DNA of 52,951 nt from Pseudomonadota bacterium (lineage in GTDB: Bacteria; Pseudomonadota; Alphaproteobacteria; GCA-2731375), in contig JAQBYC010000017.1 in the NCBI GenBank assembly GCA_027623205.1, positions 1 to 52,951 on the forward strand, written 5' to 3'. Numbering within the stretch: the stretch's first letter is position 1; every line of letters begins with the position of its first letter. Shown piece after piece: positions 1-9,128 of this stretch. A program made the translations under genes and the position numbers. The notes under the pieces are model-generated. The model made no database searches. It saw only the letters and a list, made by a program, of their open reading frames with translations, and was not told the origin of the DNA.

Positions 1-462
1 CGGCGCTGGGCGCGGCGAGGGACCCGGCCCAGGGCGCCCAAGGATCAGCGCACCAAGTCAGCCTATATCTTCGGCGCCATCTGCCCCGCGCGCGGCGTCG
101 GCGCTGCCCTTGTCCTGCCCCGCTGCAACACCGAGGCCATGCAATGGCATCTGAAAGAAATCGCCACCCAGGTGAGCCTGGGCGCCCACGCCATCCTGCT
201 CGTCGATCAGGCCGGCTGGCATATCACCGACAAGCTGGTGGTCCCGGCCAACATTACCCTGATGCTCCTGCCGTCCAGGTCCCCCGAGTTGAACCCAGTG
301 GAGAACATATGGCAGTTCATGCGCGAAAACTGGATCTCCAATAGGGTTTTCAAATCATATGACGAGATCATCGACATATCCGCCGAGTCTTGGACCAAGC
401 TGATCGATCAACCGTGGAGAATTATGTCTATCGGTCTCAGAAAATGGGCCCATGGGTTCTGA
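1..462 (+). CDS. IS630-family transposase, C-terminal part (cut by window edge)
   Basis: The frame is open from the first base, so the gene begins outside the window; about 153 residues remain. It shows two C-terminal parts of the DDE transposase core: a beta strand ending in the second catalytic Asp (LLVDQAGWH) and the PELNPVENIW block with the third acidic residue. This combination is typical of IS630/Tc1-like enzymes, which insert at TA. The protein ends at KWAHGF followed by TGA. The terminal inverted repeat should lie just after the stop, but the left end is missing so it cannot be confirmed. Whether the element is intact or a relic cannot be judged. Confidence 0.88.
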   Translation, partial: RRWARRGTRPRAPKDQRTKSAYIFGAICPARGVGAALVLPRCNTEAMQWHLKEIATQVSLGAHAILLVDQAGWHITDKLVVPANITLMLLPSRSPELNPVENIWQFMRENWISNRVFKSYDEIIDISAESWTKLIDQPWRIMSIGLRKWAHGF

Positions 463-508
463 TCAATGCAAACTGGTATAAGGGATAAATCGAGCGGCTG
501 CCAAAATT

Positions 509-1177
509 CTATCGACCGGCTTGGGGACCTTCTTTTGTAAAAAGTTCCTGTCGGCGCGCCCTGACCTCGGCCAGCTGCGCCTCAAGCTCGGCGGCCTCGA
601 CGTCGGCGCGGCTCAAGCTTGGCTTACTAAGACTCTTGGAATTTTTTCGGAGCTTGGGCTCGCCAGTCCCGCCGCTGGCCATATGGAACCAGGCATTTGC
701 ACCTTCAATATCCTGCTTCACCATCCGGCCATCGAGATAGGCGGTGCCGAGGGCGTATTGGGCGCTGATGTTGCCTTGCAGCGCGGCCTTGCGCCACCAT
801 TGCACCATGCGGTCCATATCACGGGTTACGCCAATGCCCCGCATATACAGATTGCCGAGCCAGAATTGCGCGCCGGCATGGCCTTGCTCAGCGGCGCGTC
901 GGAACCATTGCGCGGCCTCGGCATAATGCCGTTCGGCGCCTTTGCCGACGGCCAACAGGACAGCAAGTTCGTGCTGCGCCTTGGCATTACCCCGTTGAGC
1001 CTCGGCGCGGATGGTTGTTTCGTCTTCGAAATTGGTCTGGACCTCAAATTCGAATGCGTCCAGCACTTCCTGCGCCAATTCGGCGATGTCCTTCACCGTT
1101 TCGGCAAGCCCCATGGCCGGCCGGCCAAATGCCACACAAGCCACTGCCATCACAAGCATACGGCCTAGCAATACCAT
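509..1177 (-). CDS. Exported Sel1-repeat (SLR/TPR-like) protein
   Basis: A 222-residue protein with a hydrophobic N-terminus (about residues 1-25) that looks like a signal peptide. Residues about 60-170 form three Sel1-like repeats, recognisable by AQHELAVL, AQFWLGNLYMRG and AQYALGTAYLDG with intervening A-WFRRAAEQG helices. Sel1 repeats are helical protein-interaction scaffolds, often periplasmic. The last 45 residues are charged and probably coiled. No clear Shine-Dalgarno site precedes the first ATG; the ATG at codon 7 (base 1159) is an alternative. The partner is unknown. It stands alone between the transposase remnant and the amidase. Confidence 0.8.
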   Translation of the reverse strand: MVLLGRMLVMAVACVAFGRPAMGLAETVKDIAELAQEVLDAFEFEVQTNFEDETTIRAEAQRGNAKAQHELAVLLAVGKGAERHYAEAAQWFRRAAEQGHAGAQFWLGNLYMRGIGVTRDMDRMVQWWRKAALQGNISAQYALGTAYLDGRMVKQDIEGANAWFHMASGGTGEPKLRKNSKSLSKPSLSRADVEAAELEAQLAEVRARRQELFTKEGPQAGR

Positions 1178-1306
1178 ACCGCAGTCTCACTCTTCTGCGC
1201 CTGAGTTGTTCGTGGCGGACAGAATAGACGGCAAATGGTTACCAAAACCCTATTTTGGGCTCGGTCTCTAATCCTAGGCACATTTGATTCAAGTTTCCGC
1301 TGATGT

Positions 1307-2713
1307 TTACCAACCCGGGGGATGCAAATTATGCCAGTCGGTTGCCGCCTCAAATGCCGCGCCGGCCTGGATCAGCAAGGGCTCGGACATGGGATGGCCG
1401 ACCAACTGCAAGGACAGGGGCAAACCATGGTCAGACAGGCCGCAGGGCAATGAAATGGTCGGCAGGCCCGCATAGTCCATGGGCACCGTAAAACGTGTTT
1501 GCCAGGGATCGCGGTCTTCCGGTATGGGGCCATAGGCCTGCGCCGCGCTGACCGGATAGGCGGCGCGTGCGGTACTCGGACAGGCCAGCAGGTCCACATC
1601 CTGCATGGTCCGGCGCAACTCGCCCACACAGGCGGCGCGCAGGTTGTTGGCCTCGGCGTAGTCGGCGGCACTAAATGCCTGGCCTCGGGCCAGCCATTCC
1701 CGGAACCAGGGGCCGTATTCATCAGCGCGCACGGGATAGGTCGCGCGGTGGGCGTCGGCGGCTTCGCCGGCGCACAGTACCGACCAGGCCGGCAGATAGT
1801 CGGCCAGGCGCGCCGGCATGGAAACCTCGACAATTTCAGCCCCCTGTTGGGCCATGACCTGGACCCCGGCGGCAACGGCAGCGGCATAGTCGGGCGCCAT
1901 GTCTTCGGAAGCAAAGCGTTGGTCCCAGCCAATGCGCAAGCCCGTGGCCCCAGCCGTCAAGCCCGCCAGCATATCCGGCACCGTCGCAACCAAGGTGGTG
2001 GCATCGTCCGGGTCCTGACCCGCGATGGCCTGCAAGACGATACCGGCGTCCGCGCTGCTGCGGGTCAGGGGACCCACATGATCAAGGGATTGCGCCAGAT
2101 CGAGCACGCCGTGGCGGCTTACCCGGCCCCAGGTCGGCTTTAGCCCCACGGTACCACATACCGCCGCCGGATGACGGATGGAACCGCCCGTATCGCTGCC
2201 CAGGGTCGCATAGGCCAGGCCGGCGGCGGTCGCGGCGCCGGAGCCGGAGGAGGACGCGCCGGACCAATGGCCTTCCCGCCAAGGGTTCTCCGGCACGTCG
2301 AAGGCCGGGTTATAGCCGGCCATGGCGCCTTCGGTCAGGTTCAGCTTGCCCAGTAAAACCGCGCCCGCCTCGCGAAGCCGCCGCACCACCGTGGCGTCGA
2401 ATTCCGGCACGTGGTCCGCCAGCACAGCGCAGCCCCCCATGGTGCGGACGCCTTTGGTATAACAAAGATCCTTCACCGCGACGGGGATGCCATGCAATTT
2501 CCCCCGGTAGCGGCCCGCCGCAATTTCCCCCTCCGCGGCCCGGGCCTCCGCCATGGCCTGGTCGGCCATCACCGTGGCATATGATTTAAGCCGCCGATCC
2601 AGCGCCGCGATGCGGTTCAACATGGCCTCGGTCAGGGCTACCGGCGATATTTCGCCGGCCTCAATGCGGGCGGAGAGTTCAAGAATGGTTACGTAATGAA
2701 GTTCATCGCTCAT
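1307..2713 (-). CDS. Amidase (amidase signature family)
   Basis: A 468-residue amidase signature enzyme that would hydrolyse a carboxamide to acid and ammonia. The catalytic Ser-cisSer-Lys triad is visible: Lys81 in PVAVKDL, Ser154 in the SGASSSGSG loop and nucleophile Ser178 in GSDTGGSIRHPA. The frame is open for 41 more codons upstream, but the start at 2713 is preferred because AGGA lies about nine bases before it and family members begin near this point. There is no signal peptide, so it is cytoplasmic. Substrate specificity cannot be read; GatA is unlikely because gatB and gatC are absent here. Confidence 0.9.
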   Translation of the reverse strand: MSDELHYVTILELSARIEAGEISPVALTEAMLNRIAALDRRLKSYATVMADQAMAEARAAEGEIAAGRYRGKLHGIPVAVKDLCYTKGVRTMGGCAVLADHVPEFDATVVRRLREAGAVLLGKLNLTEGAMAGYNPAFDVPENPWREGHWSGASSSGSGAATAAGLAYATLGSDTGGSIRHPAAVCGTVGLKPTWGRVSRHGVLDLAQSLDHVGPLTRSSADAGIVLQAIAGQDPDDATTLVATVPDMLAGLTAGATGLRIGWDQRFASEDMAPDYAAAVAAGVQVMAQQGAEIVEVSMPARLADYLPAWSVLCAGEAADAHRATYPVRADEYGPWFREWLARGQAFSAADYAEANNLRAACVGELRRTMQDVDLLACPSTARAAYPVSAAQAYGPIPEDRDPWQTRFTVPMDYAGLPTISLPCGLSDHGLPLSLQLVGHPMSEPLLIQAGAAFEAATDWHNLHPPGW

Positions 2714-2863
2714 GTTCGTCAGTCCTGCCTGGTTAAAAAAAGCCCCCCTGCATGCGCTGCCCGGATCGTTAGGGTTGGTCCGCAAGAGAAAAATATGGCG
2801 TTGTCGGCAAAAACCGGCAAACGGAGGCGACTTCAACGGGCTTCATATTCGTGCCGCTTGGTA

Positions 2864-4369
2864 TCACTTTTGATCCAGGACCCAGACGCCTTGCCAGGGT
2901 TCGACCGGCGGATTGCGGATCAGTCCGTCGCAACGATCGATGAACAGCTTCGCGACATTGTCATCGGGCGCTTCGGCGGCGCAGGCCTTGAAGAGTTCGC
3001 AGGCGGCTTTGAATTCGGCTTCGCGGTAAAGTTCCAAGGCGCTGGCGAACTGCGCCGCCGTGGCATGTTTTTGCCGCTGAACTGGTCCCGTATCGCAGTC
3101 GTAAAGTTCAAAAATGGAGACGGCGGTACTGCGCCCCTTCACAACCACCCGGTCCAGTTCGCGAAAACAGAATTCATCCTGTTTTTCCAGGCGCGCCCGG
3201 GTGATCTCGGTAAATAGGGTCGAGACGCCATATAGCTTGGTCAGCCCCTCTATTCGCGAGGCCATGTTCGCGGTGTCACCCACCACGTTGCTATCCAGCC
3301 GCTTGCCGCCGCCGATGGCGCCCAGCATCAGCGGCCCGCTGCTGATCCCCATGCCGAAGCGGATGGTCAATTCTCCGCTGCCGCTGCGCCGTGCGTTCAA
3401 TTCCCGCGATTGCCCGATCATGCGGATGGCGCATCTGAGGGTGGCATCGGCCTGGCCCGGAAACAACGCCATGATCGCATCGCCCAGATACTGATTGATG
3501 AAGCCACCCTCCTGTTCGACCACCGGTTCGATCGCAACCAGGAACTCATTCAGCGAGGTAAAAGTGCCGGCCGGGCCGAGGGCTTCCGACAGCGCGGTGA
3601 AATCGCGGATATCAGCGAACAGAACACTGGTTTCAAGCGATACGTGATCGCCGGCATCGATCTCTTCAATCGAGGCGCGGTTCAACAGTTGTAGAAACTG
3701 GAATGGCACAAAACGGCTATAGGACTCCGTCAAATTAACCAGCTGGTTGTTCCGCTGGCGAATTTCATCGTTGAGTTCCCGGTTGGTCCAAAGGGAGCCG
3801 GCCTGTTGCACCATCACCGTGAAGGCAGAGCAATGGTCGGCTTCAATATCTTCGAATAAATTCGCGCCATCCTTGGTGATGCCGCCCAGAATAATGCCGG
3901 CGAGTTTGCCGTGCTTGTCGTGAAAGGGACAAACGATGGCCTTCGCCAAGTTCAGTTCCGCCCAGGCCATGAGCAGGAAATCGTCTTCCGCGACGATCAC
4001 ACTTTCATTCGATTTCAGCCACTTTGGCGAAAACGGCAACTCGTCCGGCGGTTCGTCAAAGCCGAACTCGCCACTGACATGCAGTAATTTTTCACTCTCG
4101 CCCGCCTGCAGAAACAGCGCAACTTCGTATTCGAACGCTTCAATGACCGATTCCAAAGTGAGGGAAAAAAACTCATCCGGCGCATCCGCTTCCAGCGCCT
4201 TCGCGATAAAGGTCTGGATCGCCTTGAAGCGCATCAGTTCGCCGTCGACCTGACCCTTGGCTTGGATCAGATCCTGCTGCATCACCAGATTGCGGCCCGA
4301 TTCCGCCTCCAGCTTGGCGCAACGCGCTTCCAGCTCTTCATAGCTGCGTTTGGCAGCCGGCGCCGACAT
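2864..4369 (-). CDS. GAF-linked class III adenylate/guanylate cyclase
   Basis: A 501-residue cytoplasmic protein. Residues 8-45 look like a coiled coil, about 50-195 a GAF-like sensor and 245-424 a class III nucleotide cyclase. Metal-binding aspartates are present at 253 (FADIRDF) and 297 (YLGDAIMALF), and the transition-state Asn and Arg in DTANMASRIE. The usual purine-selecting Lys four residues before Asp297 is Gln293, so substrate choice (ATP or GTP) is open. The last 75 residues are helical and TPR-like. It starts nine bases after the FIST gene stop, so the two are very likely co-transcribed and the FIST protein may supply a ligand signal. Confidence 0.88.
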   Translation of the reverse strand: MSAPAAKRSYEELEARCAKLEAESGRNLVMQQDLIQAKGQVDGELMRFKAIQTFIAKALEADAPDEFFSLTLESVIEAFEYEVALFLQAGESEKLLHVSGEFGFDEPPDELPFSPKWLKSNESVIVAEDDFLLMAWAELNLAKAIVCPFHDKHGKLAGIILGGITKDGANLFEDIEADHCSAFTVMVQQAGSLWTNRELNDEIRQRNNQLVNLTESYSRFVPFQFLQLLNRASIEEIDAGDHVSLETSVLFADIRDFTALSEALGPAGTFTSLNEFLVAIEPVVEQEGGFINQYLGDAIMALFPGQADATLRCAIRMIGQSRELNARRSGSGELTIRFGMGISSGPLMLGAIGGGKRLDSNVVGDTANMASRIEGLTKLYGVSTLFTEITRARLEKQDEFCFRELDRVVVKGRSTAVSIFELYDCDTGPVQRQKHATAAQFASALELYREAEFKAACELFKACAAEAPDDNVAKLFIDRCDGLIRNPPVEPWQGVWVLDQK

Positions 4370-4378
4370 ACCGGCCGG

Positions 4379-5587
4379 CTAGGCCACTTCGCGCCGAACA
4401 ATGGGAAACAACGATGTCGTGTAGCTGTGGAAACGGTTTTTGCCAGCTACACGGCAATATTCACTGAACCCATAGACCCCCAGCCACGGCACCACGTCGT
4501 CACCACAAAGCGGATATTGCATTTTGGCGATAATTTCGTCTTTCAGGACCCGGTTGAAGGTAAACCGGCCCCGCGCCATGCAGTCGGCATGAAAAACAGC
4601 GACCGGACGGCGGCCGTTAAGTTGCTTTTGCATGCGTTCCATCAGCCGGTCCACGCCTTCGAAAATATACTGCTCATCCCGCTGCATCAGTTGGAATTTA
4701 GTACCTTCCACTACCGAGGTCGGCAAATAGAACGACAGATGATCATCCGAAACCTTGATCGGCACCCGCAGAATTTGCGGATTGTCATAGTCCACTTGCT
4801 CCGCTTCCGTCAGGGCCACGCCCAGACCGGTGATCGGCAGGGTCTCGGTCAGTTCCGTCGTCTCCGGCGGCAGGCCGAAGCGCGCCAATAGCGCGGGCCA
4901 GGCCGGTTTGCCATCCAGTTCGATAACCTGGTTGTCTTTGGATTTCGTGACCTCGAAAATGGCGCCGTCGACCGGAATGGAACCATGATGCACGCCCGAT
5001 AAAACTTCCAAACTGGGATCGGCAAAACCGACCAGAATAAGGCCGTTTTCCATTGCTGTCTGGCCATGGAACTGAAACGTGCCCTTGGCCTTGCCATTGT
5101 CCCCCGCCGTCGCGCCAAAGATCGGTAAATCCGCGCCAAAGACGGCTTCAATCCCCTCGATTACCCTGTCGCCAGACAAATTCAGGCCGGCTGAAAGGAT
5201 ATAAACCATGTTGATGTCCGGGTTGGCCGCTTTGATTTCGCCAGCCATCCGTTCACCCAGTTCCGCCGAATTCGCGCCGTTCAGGCCATCGGTGGCGGCA
5301 ACGGCGAATTCGTCGCCCGTGATCGCCATGACCGCCATGGCGCGCATGGCCTCGCTGACCCCTTCCCGGCCGATCACGCCGCTGCCGGTGCAGCCGATAA
5401 TTTCGGCCTCCGGGCAGGATTCCTTGGCGCCCGCCATCATTTGCGTGAAATTATGCCCCACCGTCGAATGAATGACCAACAATCTGCAATCCGCCTTGTC
5501 GCCATCGGCAAAGGCGGCCTCGATGCATTCAATCACGGCGCCCTTTGAATTGACCGCGTTACTGCTGCCGGAATGAAACTCCACCAT
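4379..5587 (-). CDS. FIST domain sensor protein (FIST_N and FIST_C)
   Basis: A 402-residue soluble protein matching the FIST architecture: an N-terminal half (about 15-210) with LLVIHSTVGHNF, IIGCTGSGVIG and the conserved GATAGDNG segment, and a C-terminal half with HADCMARGRF and WLGVYGFSEYC. FIST domains are proposed intracellular sensors of small ligands and are usually found beside or fused to signalling outputs; here the output is the cyclase directly downstream. The start is taken at 5587 because GGAGGA lies nine bases upstream; a TTG two codons earlier is too close to it. The upstream 279 bp are AT-rich near the gene, as expected of a promoter. Confidence 0.88.
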   Translation of the reverse strand: MVEFHSGSSNAVNSKGAVIECIEAAFADGDKADCRLLVIHSTVGHNFTQMMAGAKESCPEAEIIGCTGSGVIGREGVSEAMRAMAVMAITGDEFAVAATDGLNGANSAELGERMAGEIKAANPDINMVYILSAGLNLSGDRVIEGIEAVFGADLPIFGATAGDNGKAKGTFQFHGQTAMENGLILVGFADPSLEVLSGVHHGSIPVDGAIFEVTKSKDNQVIELDGKPAWPALLARFGLPPETTELTETLPITGLGVALTEAEQVDYDNPQILRVPIKVSDDHLSFYLPTSVVEGTKFQLMQRDEQYIFEGVDRLMERMQKQLNGRRPVAVFHADCMARGRFTFNRVLKDEIIAKMQYPLCGDDVVPWLGVYGFSEYCRVAGKNRFHSYTTSLFPIVRREVA

Positions 5588-5866
5588 GACCAACGTCCTC
5601 CAATCAGAACAGGCTTATAAATAAAAACTTTTGACGCCCCAAATTTTGCCAGCCTAAAGCTACGCGGCTACCCGGCGCGATGGTAAGCTAATAAGCTCCG
5701 GCTGTGCAAACATCTTGTTGCATTTGCAATCCCAGGTTCGGATCGCCAAACGACAATGCACCTAATTATTTCAGGGCGCCTCGAGACACCGGCGCCATAG
5801 CCCCGCAGCTGATTTTTTCTCACTCTGGTTGTATTCGGAAATTTCTCCTCGCTGAGTATACCCCCG

Positions 5867-6736
5867 TCATTCCTGCAGCGTTGGGCCATCGCCGCGGACG
5901 CGGGTTTGACGCATGTACCGGCGATAGCGGTCGGCGTCATAGCCGCTGCCACGGTGGATGAGGCAGCGGTTGTCCCAGATCACAAGATCACCCGGCTGCC
6001 AGGCGTGGGCATAGATACATTCCGCCTTTGTGGCACGTTCCTGCAGGTCGTCGATAAGCTGCCGGCTGCCGCCATCGCTCCAACCCTCAATGGCTTTGGC
6101 GTGGGATCCGATATAGTAGTTCCTTGCCCCCGTGCCCGGGTTCGTCCTGACCAGCTTTTGCCGCACGGGGGGTAGGGAGGCGGCAAGGGACGGCGTGACC
6201 GCGTCCGGGGCCACCTTGCTTCTGGAAAAGACGTAGTCGTGGATCGCCACCAAAGGCTCGATCCGTTCCTGCATGGCGTCATCAAGGCGCCGATAGGCTG
6301 CCCGGGCGCTGGCGAATTCAGTGACCCCGCCTGTTTCGGGGACCTCGTAGGCGCACATGATGGACAAACGGCTGGGCACCTCGCGAAAGGAGGAATCTGA
6401 ATGCCACATATTGTTGCCGGTCAAAAAAATGGTTTTCTTGTGGTCGTTGCCGAGTTGGCTGCCGTCAGGCTGAACATTGCCGATAGTGCCAAAATACGTG
6501 ATCTGCCCGCTTTCCCCCAAGGCGACGTGACTTTCCTCCGGCTCGCCCAGGCTGGCGGTGAAGGCGAGTTGCCTCGCGTCATCCATCTGTTGCTCGGGAA
6601 AACAAAGGAATGAATACCTGTCGATCGCCGCCTGAATTTCCATCACCCTTTCTGATGCCAGCGGCTGGCGCAAATCAATGCCCCAAACGCTGGCGCCGAA
6701 GTCCTCATGCAATGGTTCGATGCGCAAAACGGCCAT
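5867..6736 (-). CDS. TauD/TfdA-family Fe(II)/2-oxoglutarate dioxygenase
   Basis: A 289-residue non-haem iron oxygenase. The iron ligands are His112 and Asp114 in MWHSDSSF and the distal His in CLIHRGSGYD; the Arg of RRYMRQTRV would bind 2-oxoglutarate. Family members hydroxylate sulfonates such as taurine, phenoxyacetates or carnitine precursors. The true substrate is unknown. The start at 6736 is chosen because GGGAGAGA lies just upstream; a longer form from 6775 is possible. It is divergent from the metY-like gene, which makes a role in sulfur supply (releasing sulfite from a sulfonate) an attractive but unproven idea. Confidence 0.88.
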   Translation of the reverse strand: MAVLRIEPLHEDFGASVWGIDLRQPLASERVMEIQAAIDRYSFLCFPEQQMDDARQLAFTASLGEPEESHVALGESGQITYFGTIGNVQPDGSQLGNDHKKTIFLTGNNMWHSDSSFREVPSRLSIMCAYEVPETGGVTEFASARAAYRRLDDAMQERIEPLVAIHDYVFSRSKVAPDAVTPSLAASLPPVRQKLVRTNPGTGARNYYIGSHAKAIEGWSDGGSRQLIDDLQERATKAECIYAHAWQPGDLVIWDNRCLIHRGSGYDADRYRRYMRQTRVRGDGPTLQE

Positions 6737-6875
6737 GACTGTCTCTCCCGATAATTCGTCCTGGGACTCTGACACTTTGATCCCTTAATGTCAGCCTGCA
6801 ATACAGGCCGATGTACGTTGCTCCCACGACGCAGCGGCATTAGGATGCGGCGAATTCTCAGTGCTGGAGGGCCGA

Positions 6876-8168
6876 ATGGCGGACCCAAAAAATCTCCACT
6901 TCGATACCCTGACCCTACATGCGGGCCAGAAGCCGGATGCCACCTATGGCGCCCGCGCGGTGCCGATCTATCAATCCACCTCGTTTGTCTTTCAGGACAC
7001 CGACCATGCGGCGGCGCTGTTCAATCTGGAGCGGGCCGGGCATATCTATTCCCGCATTTCCAATCCCACGGTCGCTGTATTGGAGGAACGCATTGCGGCA
7101 CTCGAGGGCGGGGTAGGCGCGGTTGCCACGGCCTCGGGTCAGGCCGCACTGCATCTGGGCGTCGCGACCTTGATGGGACAGGGTGCGCACATCGTCGCTT
7201 CCGCCTCGATCTACGGTGGCAGTCACAACATGTTCGCCCATACCCTGCCTCGGTTCGGAATCGAAGCAACTTTTGTCGATCCCCGTGACCCGGCGGCTTT
7301 CGCCGCCGCGATCCAGCCCAATACCCGGCTGCTGTATGGCGAGACCCTGGGCAACCCCGGTCTGGAAGTGATGAATGTAAGGGCGGTGGCGGATGTGGCC
7401 CATGCCAACGGTCTGCCCTTGATGATCGACAACACCTTCGCCACGCCCTATCTGTTTCGCCCCTTCGAACATGGCGCCGATATCGTGCTGCATTCGGCGA
7501 CCAAGTTCCTCGGCGGCCATGGTGTCGCGGTGGCGGGTATCCTGGTCGACGGCGGTCATTTCGACTGGGAGGGTTCGGGCAAATTTCCCACCATGACAGA
7601 GCCATACGATGGCTATCACGGCCTGGATTTCGCCGAAGAATTCGGTCCCGGCGCCTTCATCATGCGGGCCCGGACGGAAGGGCTGCGCGATTTTGGCGCT
7701 GCCATGAGCCCGCAGACCGCCTTTTACATCCTGCAGGGCGTGGAAACCCTGTCCGTCCGGATGCAGCGCCATGTGACCAGTACCAGGCAGATCGTCACCT
7801 TTCTGTCGGAACACGAGGCGGTGGATTGGGTGACCTATCCCGAGCTGCCGGGCCATCCGGATCACAACCTGGCAAAGGTATTGTTGCCCGAAGGCGCCGG
7901 CGCGGTCTTCAGTTTCGGCATCAAGGGCGGCCGCGGGGCCGGCGCCAGGTTTATCGAAAGCCTGGAAATTTATTCGCATCTGGCAAATGTCGGCGATGCC
8001 AAATCCCTGATCATCCATCCCGCCTCCACCACCCATCAACAGATGGATGCGGTGTCCCTGAAGGCGGCCGGCGTCAGCGAGGATATGGTGCGGATGTCAG
8101 TCGGCCTGGAAGATGTCCGCGATCTGATGGACGATTTGAGCAATGCCCTGCGGCGCTCGCAACGTTAA
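6876..8168 (+). CDS. metY: O-acetylhomoserine aminocarboxypropyltransferase (sulfhydrylase)
   Basis: A 430-residue Cys/Met-metabolism PLP enzyme. It would make homocysteine from O-acetylhomoserine and sulfide in direct-sulfhydrylation methionine synthesis. The PLP Lys sits in [11 protein letters not shown]; other family blocks are [28 protein letters not shown] and IDNTFATP. The long insert around WEGSGKFP and the 430-residue length fit MetY better than cystathionine synthases. Start chosen at 6876 because GGAGG lies five bases upstream; a GTG at 6861 is also open. The alpha/beta hydrolase follows after 38 bp and may share its transcript. Confidence 0.93.
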   Translation: MADPKNLHFDTLTLHAGQKPDATYGARAVPIYQSTSFVFQDTDHAAALFNLERAGHIYSRISNPTVAVLEERIAALEGGVGAVATASGQAALHLGVATLMGQGAHIVASASIYGGSHNMFAHTLPRFGIEATFVDPRDPAAFAAAIQPNTRLLYGETLGNPGLEVMNVRAVADVAHANGLPLMIDNTFATPYLFRPFEHGADIVLHSATKFLGGHGVAVAGILVDGGHFDWEGSGKFPTMTEPYDGYHGLDFAEEFGPGAFIMRARTEGLRDFGAAMSPQTAFYILQGVETLSVRMQRHVTSTRQIVTFLSEHEAVDWVTYPELPGHPDHNLAKVLLPEGAGAVFSFGIKGGRGAGARFIESLEIYSHLANVGDAKSLIIHPASTTHQQMDAVSLKAAGVSEDMVRMSVGLEDVRDLMDDLSNALRRSQR

Positions 8169-8206
8169 GCCGGCCGGCATTATTCCGAGAGACAGGAGTT
8201 AACGCT

Positions 8207-9019
8207 ATGGAATTGCGCGTCGATGGCCGCAAGGTATTTGCCGCCACGGGTGGCAGGCCCTTTGATCCCGGCCAGCCGGCAATCGTCTTTGTACACGGGG
8301 CGGCGGCGGACCACACGGTGTGGAAGCTGCAAACCCGGTATTTTGCCTGGCACGGCAACGGCGTCCTGGCGGTTGATATGCCGGCGCACGGCCGCTCTGA
8401 CGGCCCCCCCATTCCGACCATAGAGGGTTTGGCGGATTGGCTGATCGCATTGTTGGATGCCGCGGACTTGCGGCAGGCGGCCTTGGTCGGTCATAGCGTC
8501 GGGTCGTTGGTTACCTTGGAGGCTGCGGCCCGCCATCCCGATCGGGTCAGTGCCTTGGCCCTGCTGGGTTGCGCCGTGCCCATGCGGGTCAATGACGAAC
8601 TGCTTTCCGCGGCCCGGGCGAACGAGCATCTGGCGAACCAGTTGACCAATGCCTGGGGTTATGGCCGGGCGGCGCAGCGGGGGGAACATGCGGTACCAGG
8701 CATGTGGATGATGGCCGGTGGCATGCGTTTGCTGGAAGACGCCGGCGACGGGGTTTTATATAATGATATGAATGCCTGCCATGTCTACGAAGGCGGCGAG
8801 ACGGCAGCGCAAAATCTGACCTGTCCGACCTTGTCGATCATGGGCGAACGCGACATGATGACGCCGCTGAAGCAGGCCAGGAAGCTGGCGCAACAAATCC
8901 CTGGCGCCAGACAGGTGGTGATCAAAGGCGCAGGCCACATCATGATGGACGAGACGCCGGACGCAACCCTGGACGCCTTGCGCGATTTTTTTGCAGGCGC
9001 CGTGCCGACGCAGGCATGA
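8207..9019 (+). CDS. Alpha/beta-fold hydrolase
   Basis: A 270-residue alpha/beta hydrolase. Oxyanion segment FVHGAAADHTVW, nucleophile elbow GHSVGS, Asp in MGERDMMTP and His in GAGHIMMDE complete a Ser-Asp-His triad. The sequence resembles small esterases and ring-cleavage (meta-cleavage type) hydrolases, but the substrate cannot be assigned. CAGGAG precedes the ATG by nine bases. The frame is open far upstream inside metY, but that part is a shadow. It ends in front of repeat copy A and converges on the MFS gene. Confidence 0.88.
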   Translation: MELRVDGRKVFAATGGRPFDPGQPAIVFVHGAAADHTVWKLQTRYFAWHGNGVLAVDMPAHGRSDGPPIPTIEGLADWLIALLDAADLRQAALVGHSVGSLVTLEAAARHPDRVSALALLGCAVPMRVNDELLSAARANEHLANQLTNAWGYGRAAQRGEHAVPGMWMMAGGMRLLEDAGDGVLYNDMNACHVYEGGETAAQNLTCPTLSIMGERDMMTPLKQARKLAQQIPGARQVVIKGAGHIMMDETPDATLDALRDFFAGAVPTQA

Positions 9020-9030
9020 ACCATCCCGGA

Positions 9031-9090
9031 GTGTTTTCAATTAATCGGAGTCGCTTTCGCGACTTAAGTAATTGGGTCAATTGCTCTAAT
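9031..9090 (+). repeat. Two-hairpin intergenic element, copy A (hairpin 1 only)
   Basis: Copy in plus orientation: TTTTCAATT, core GAGTCGC-TTTC-GCGACTT (9048-9065), then AATTGGGTCAATTGCTC. It lies between the convergent ends of the hydrolase and the MFS gene. The second hairpin (GCACATTTG/CAAATGTGC) found in the other copies is missing; a GC-rich palindrome with a T run takes its place. Confidence 0.8.
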
Positions 9091-9092
9091 CT

Positions 9093-9115
9093 TGAAAAGC
9101 CCGGGCCTTTTTTTT
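9093..9115 (+). terminator. Candidate intrinsic terminator
   Basis: AAAAGCCC-GGGCC followed by eight T. The stem is imperfect (one bulged base) and leaves little loop, so it is only a candidate. Its position 75 bp after the hydrolase stop and the downstream T run fit termination of plus-strand transcripts. Confidence 0.4.
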
Positions 9116-9128
9116 AAGGAACTATGGT

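Noticed and set aside
1195-1300. Possible seventh, very decayed repeat copy (GAGTTGTTCGTGGCGG, then GCACATTTGATTCAAG)
   Set aside because: Spacing is similar to copy F, but neither hairpin pairs and matches are too short to separate from chance.
6737-6875. SAM-II or other riboswitch in front of the metY-like gene
   Set aside because: SAM-II leaders are common there in Alphaproteobacteria, but I could not find the conserved pseudoknot core in these 139 bases.
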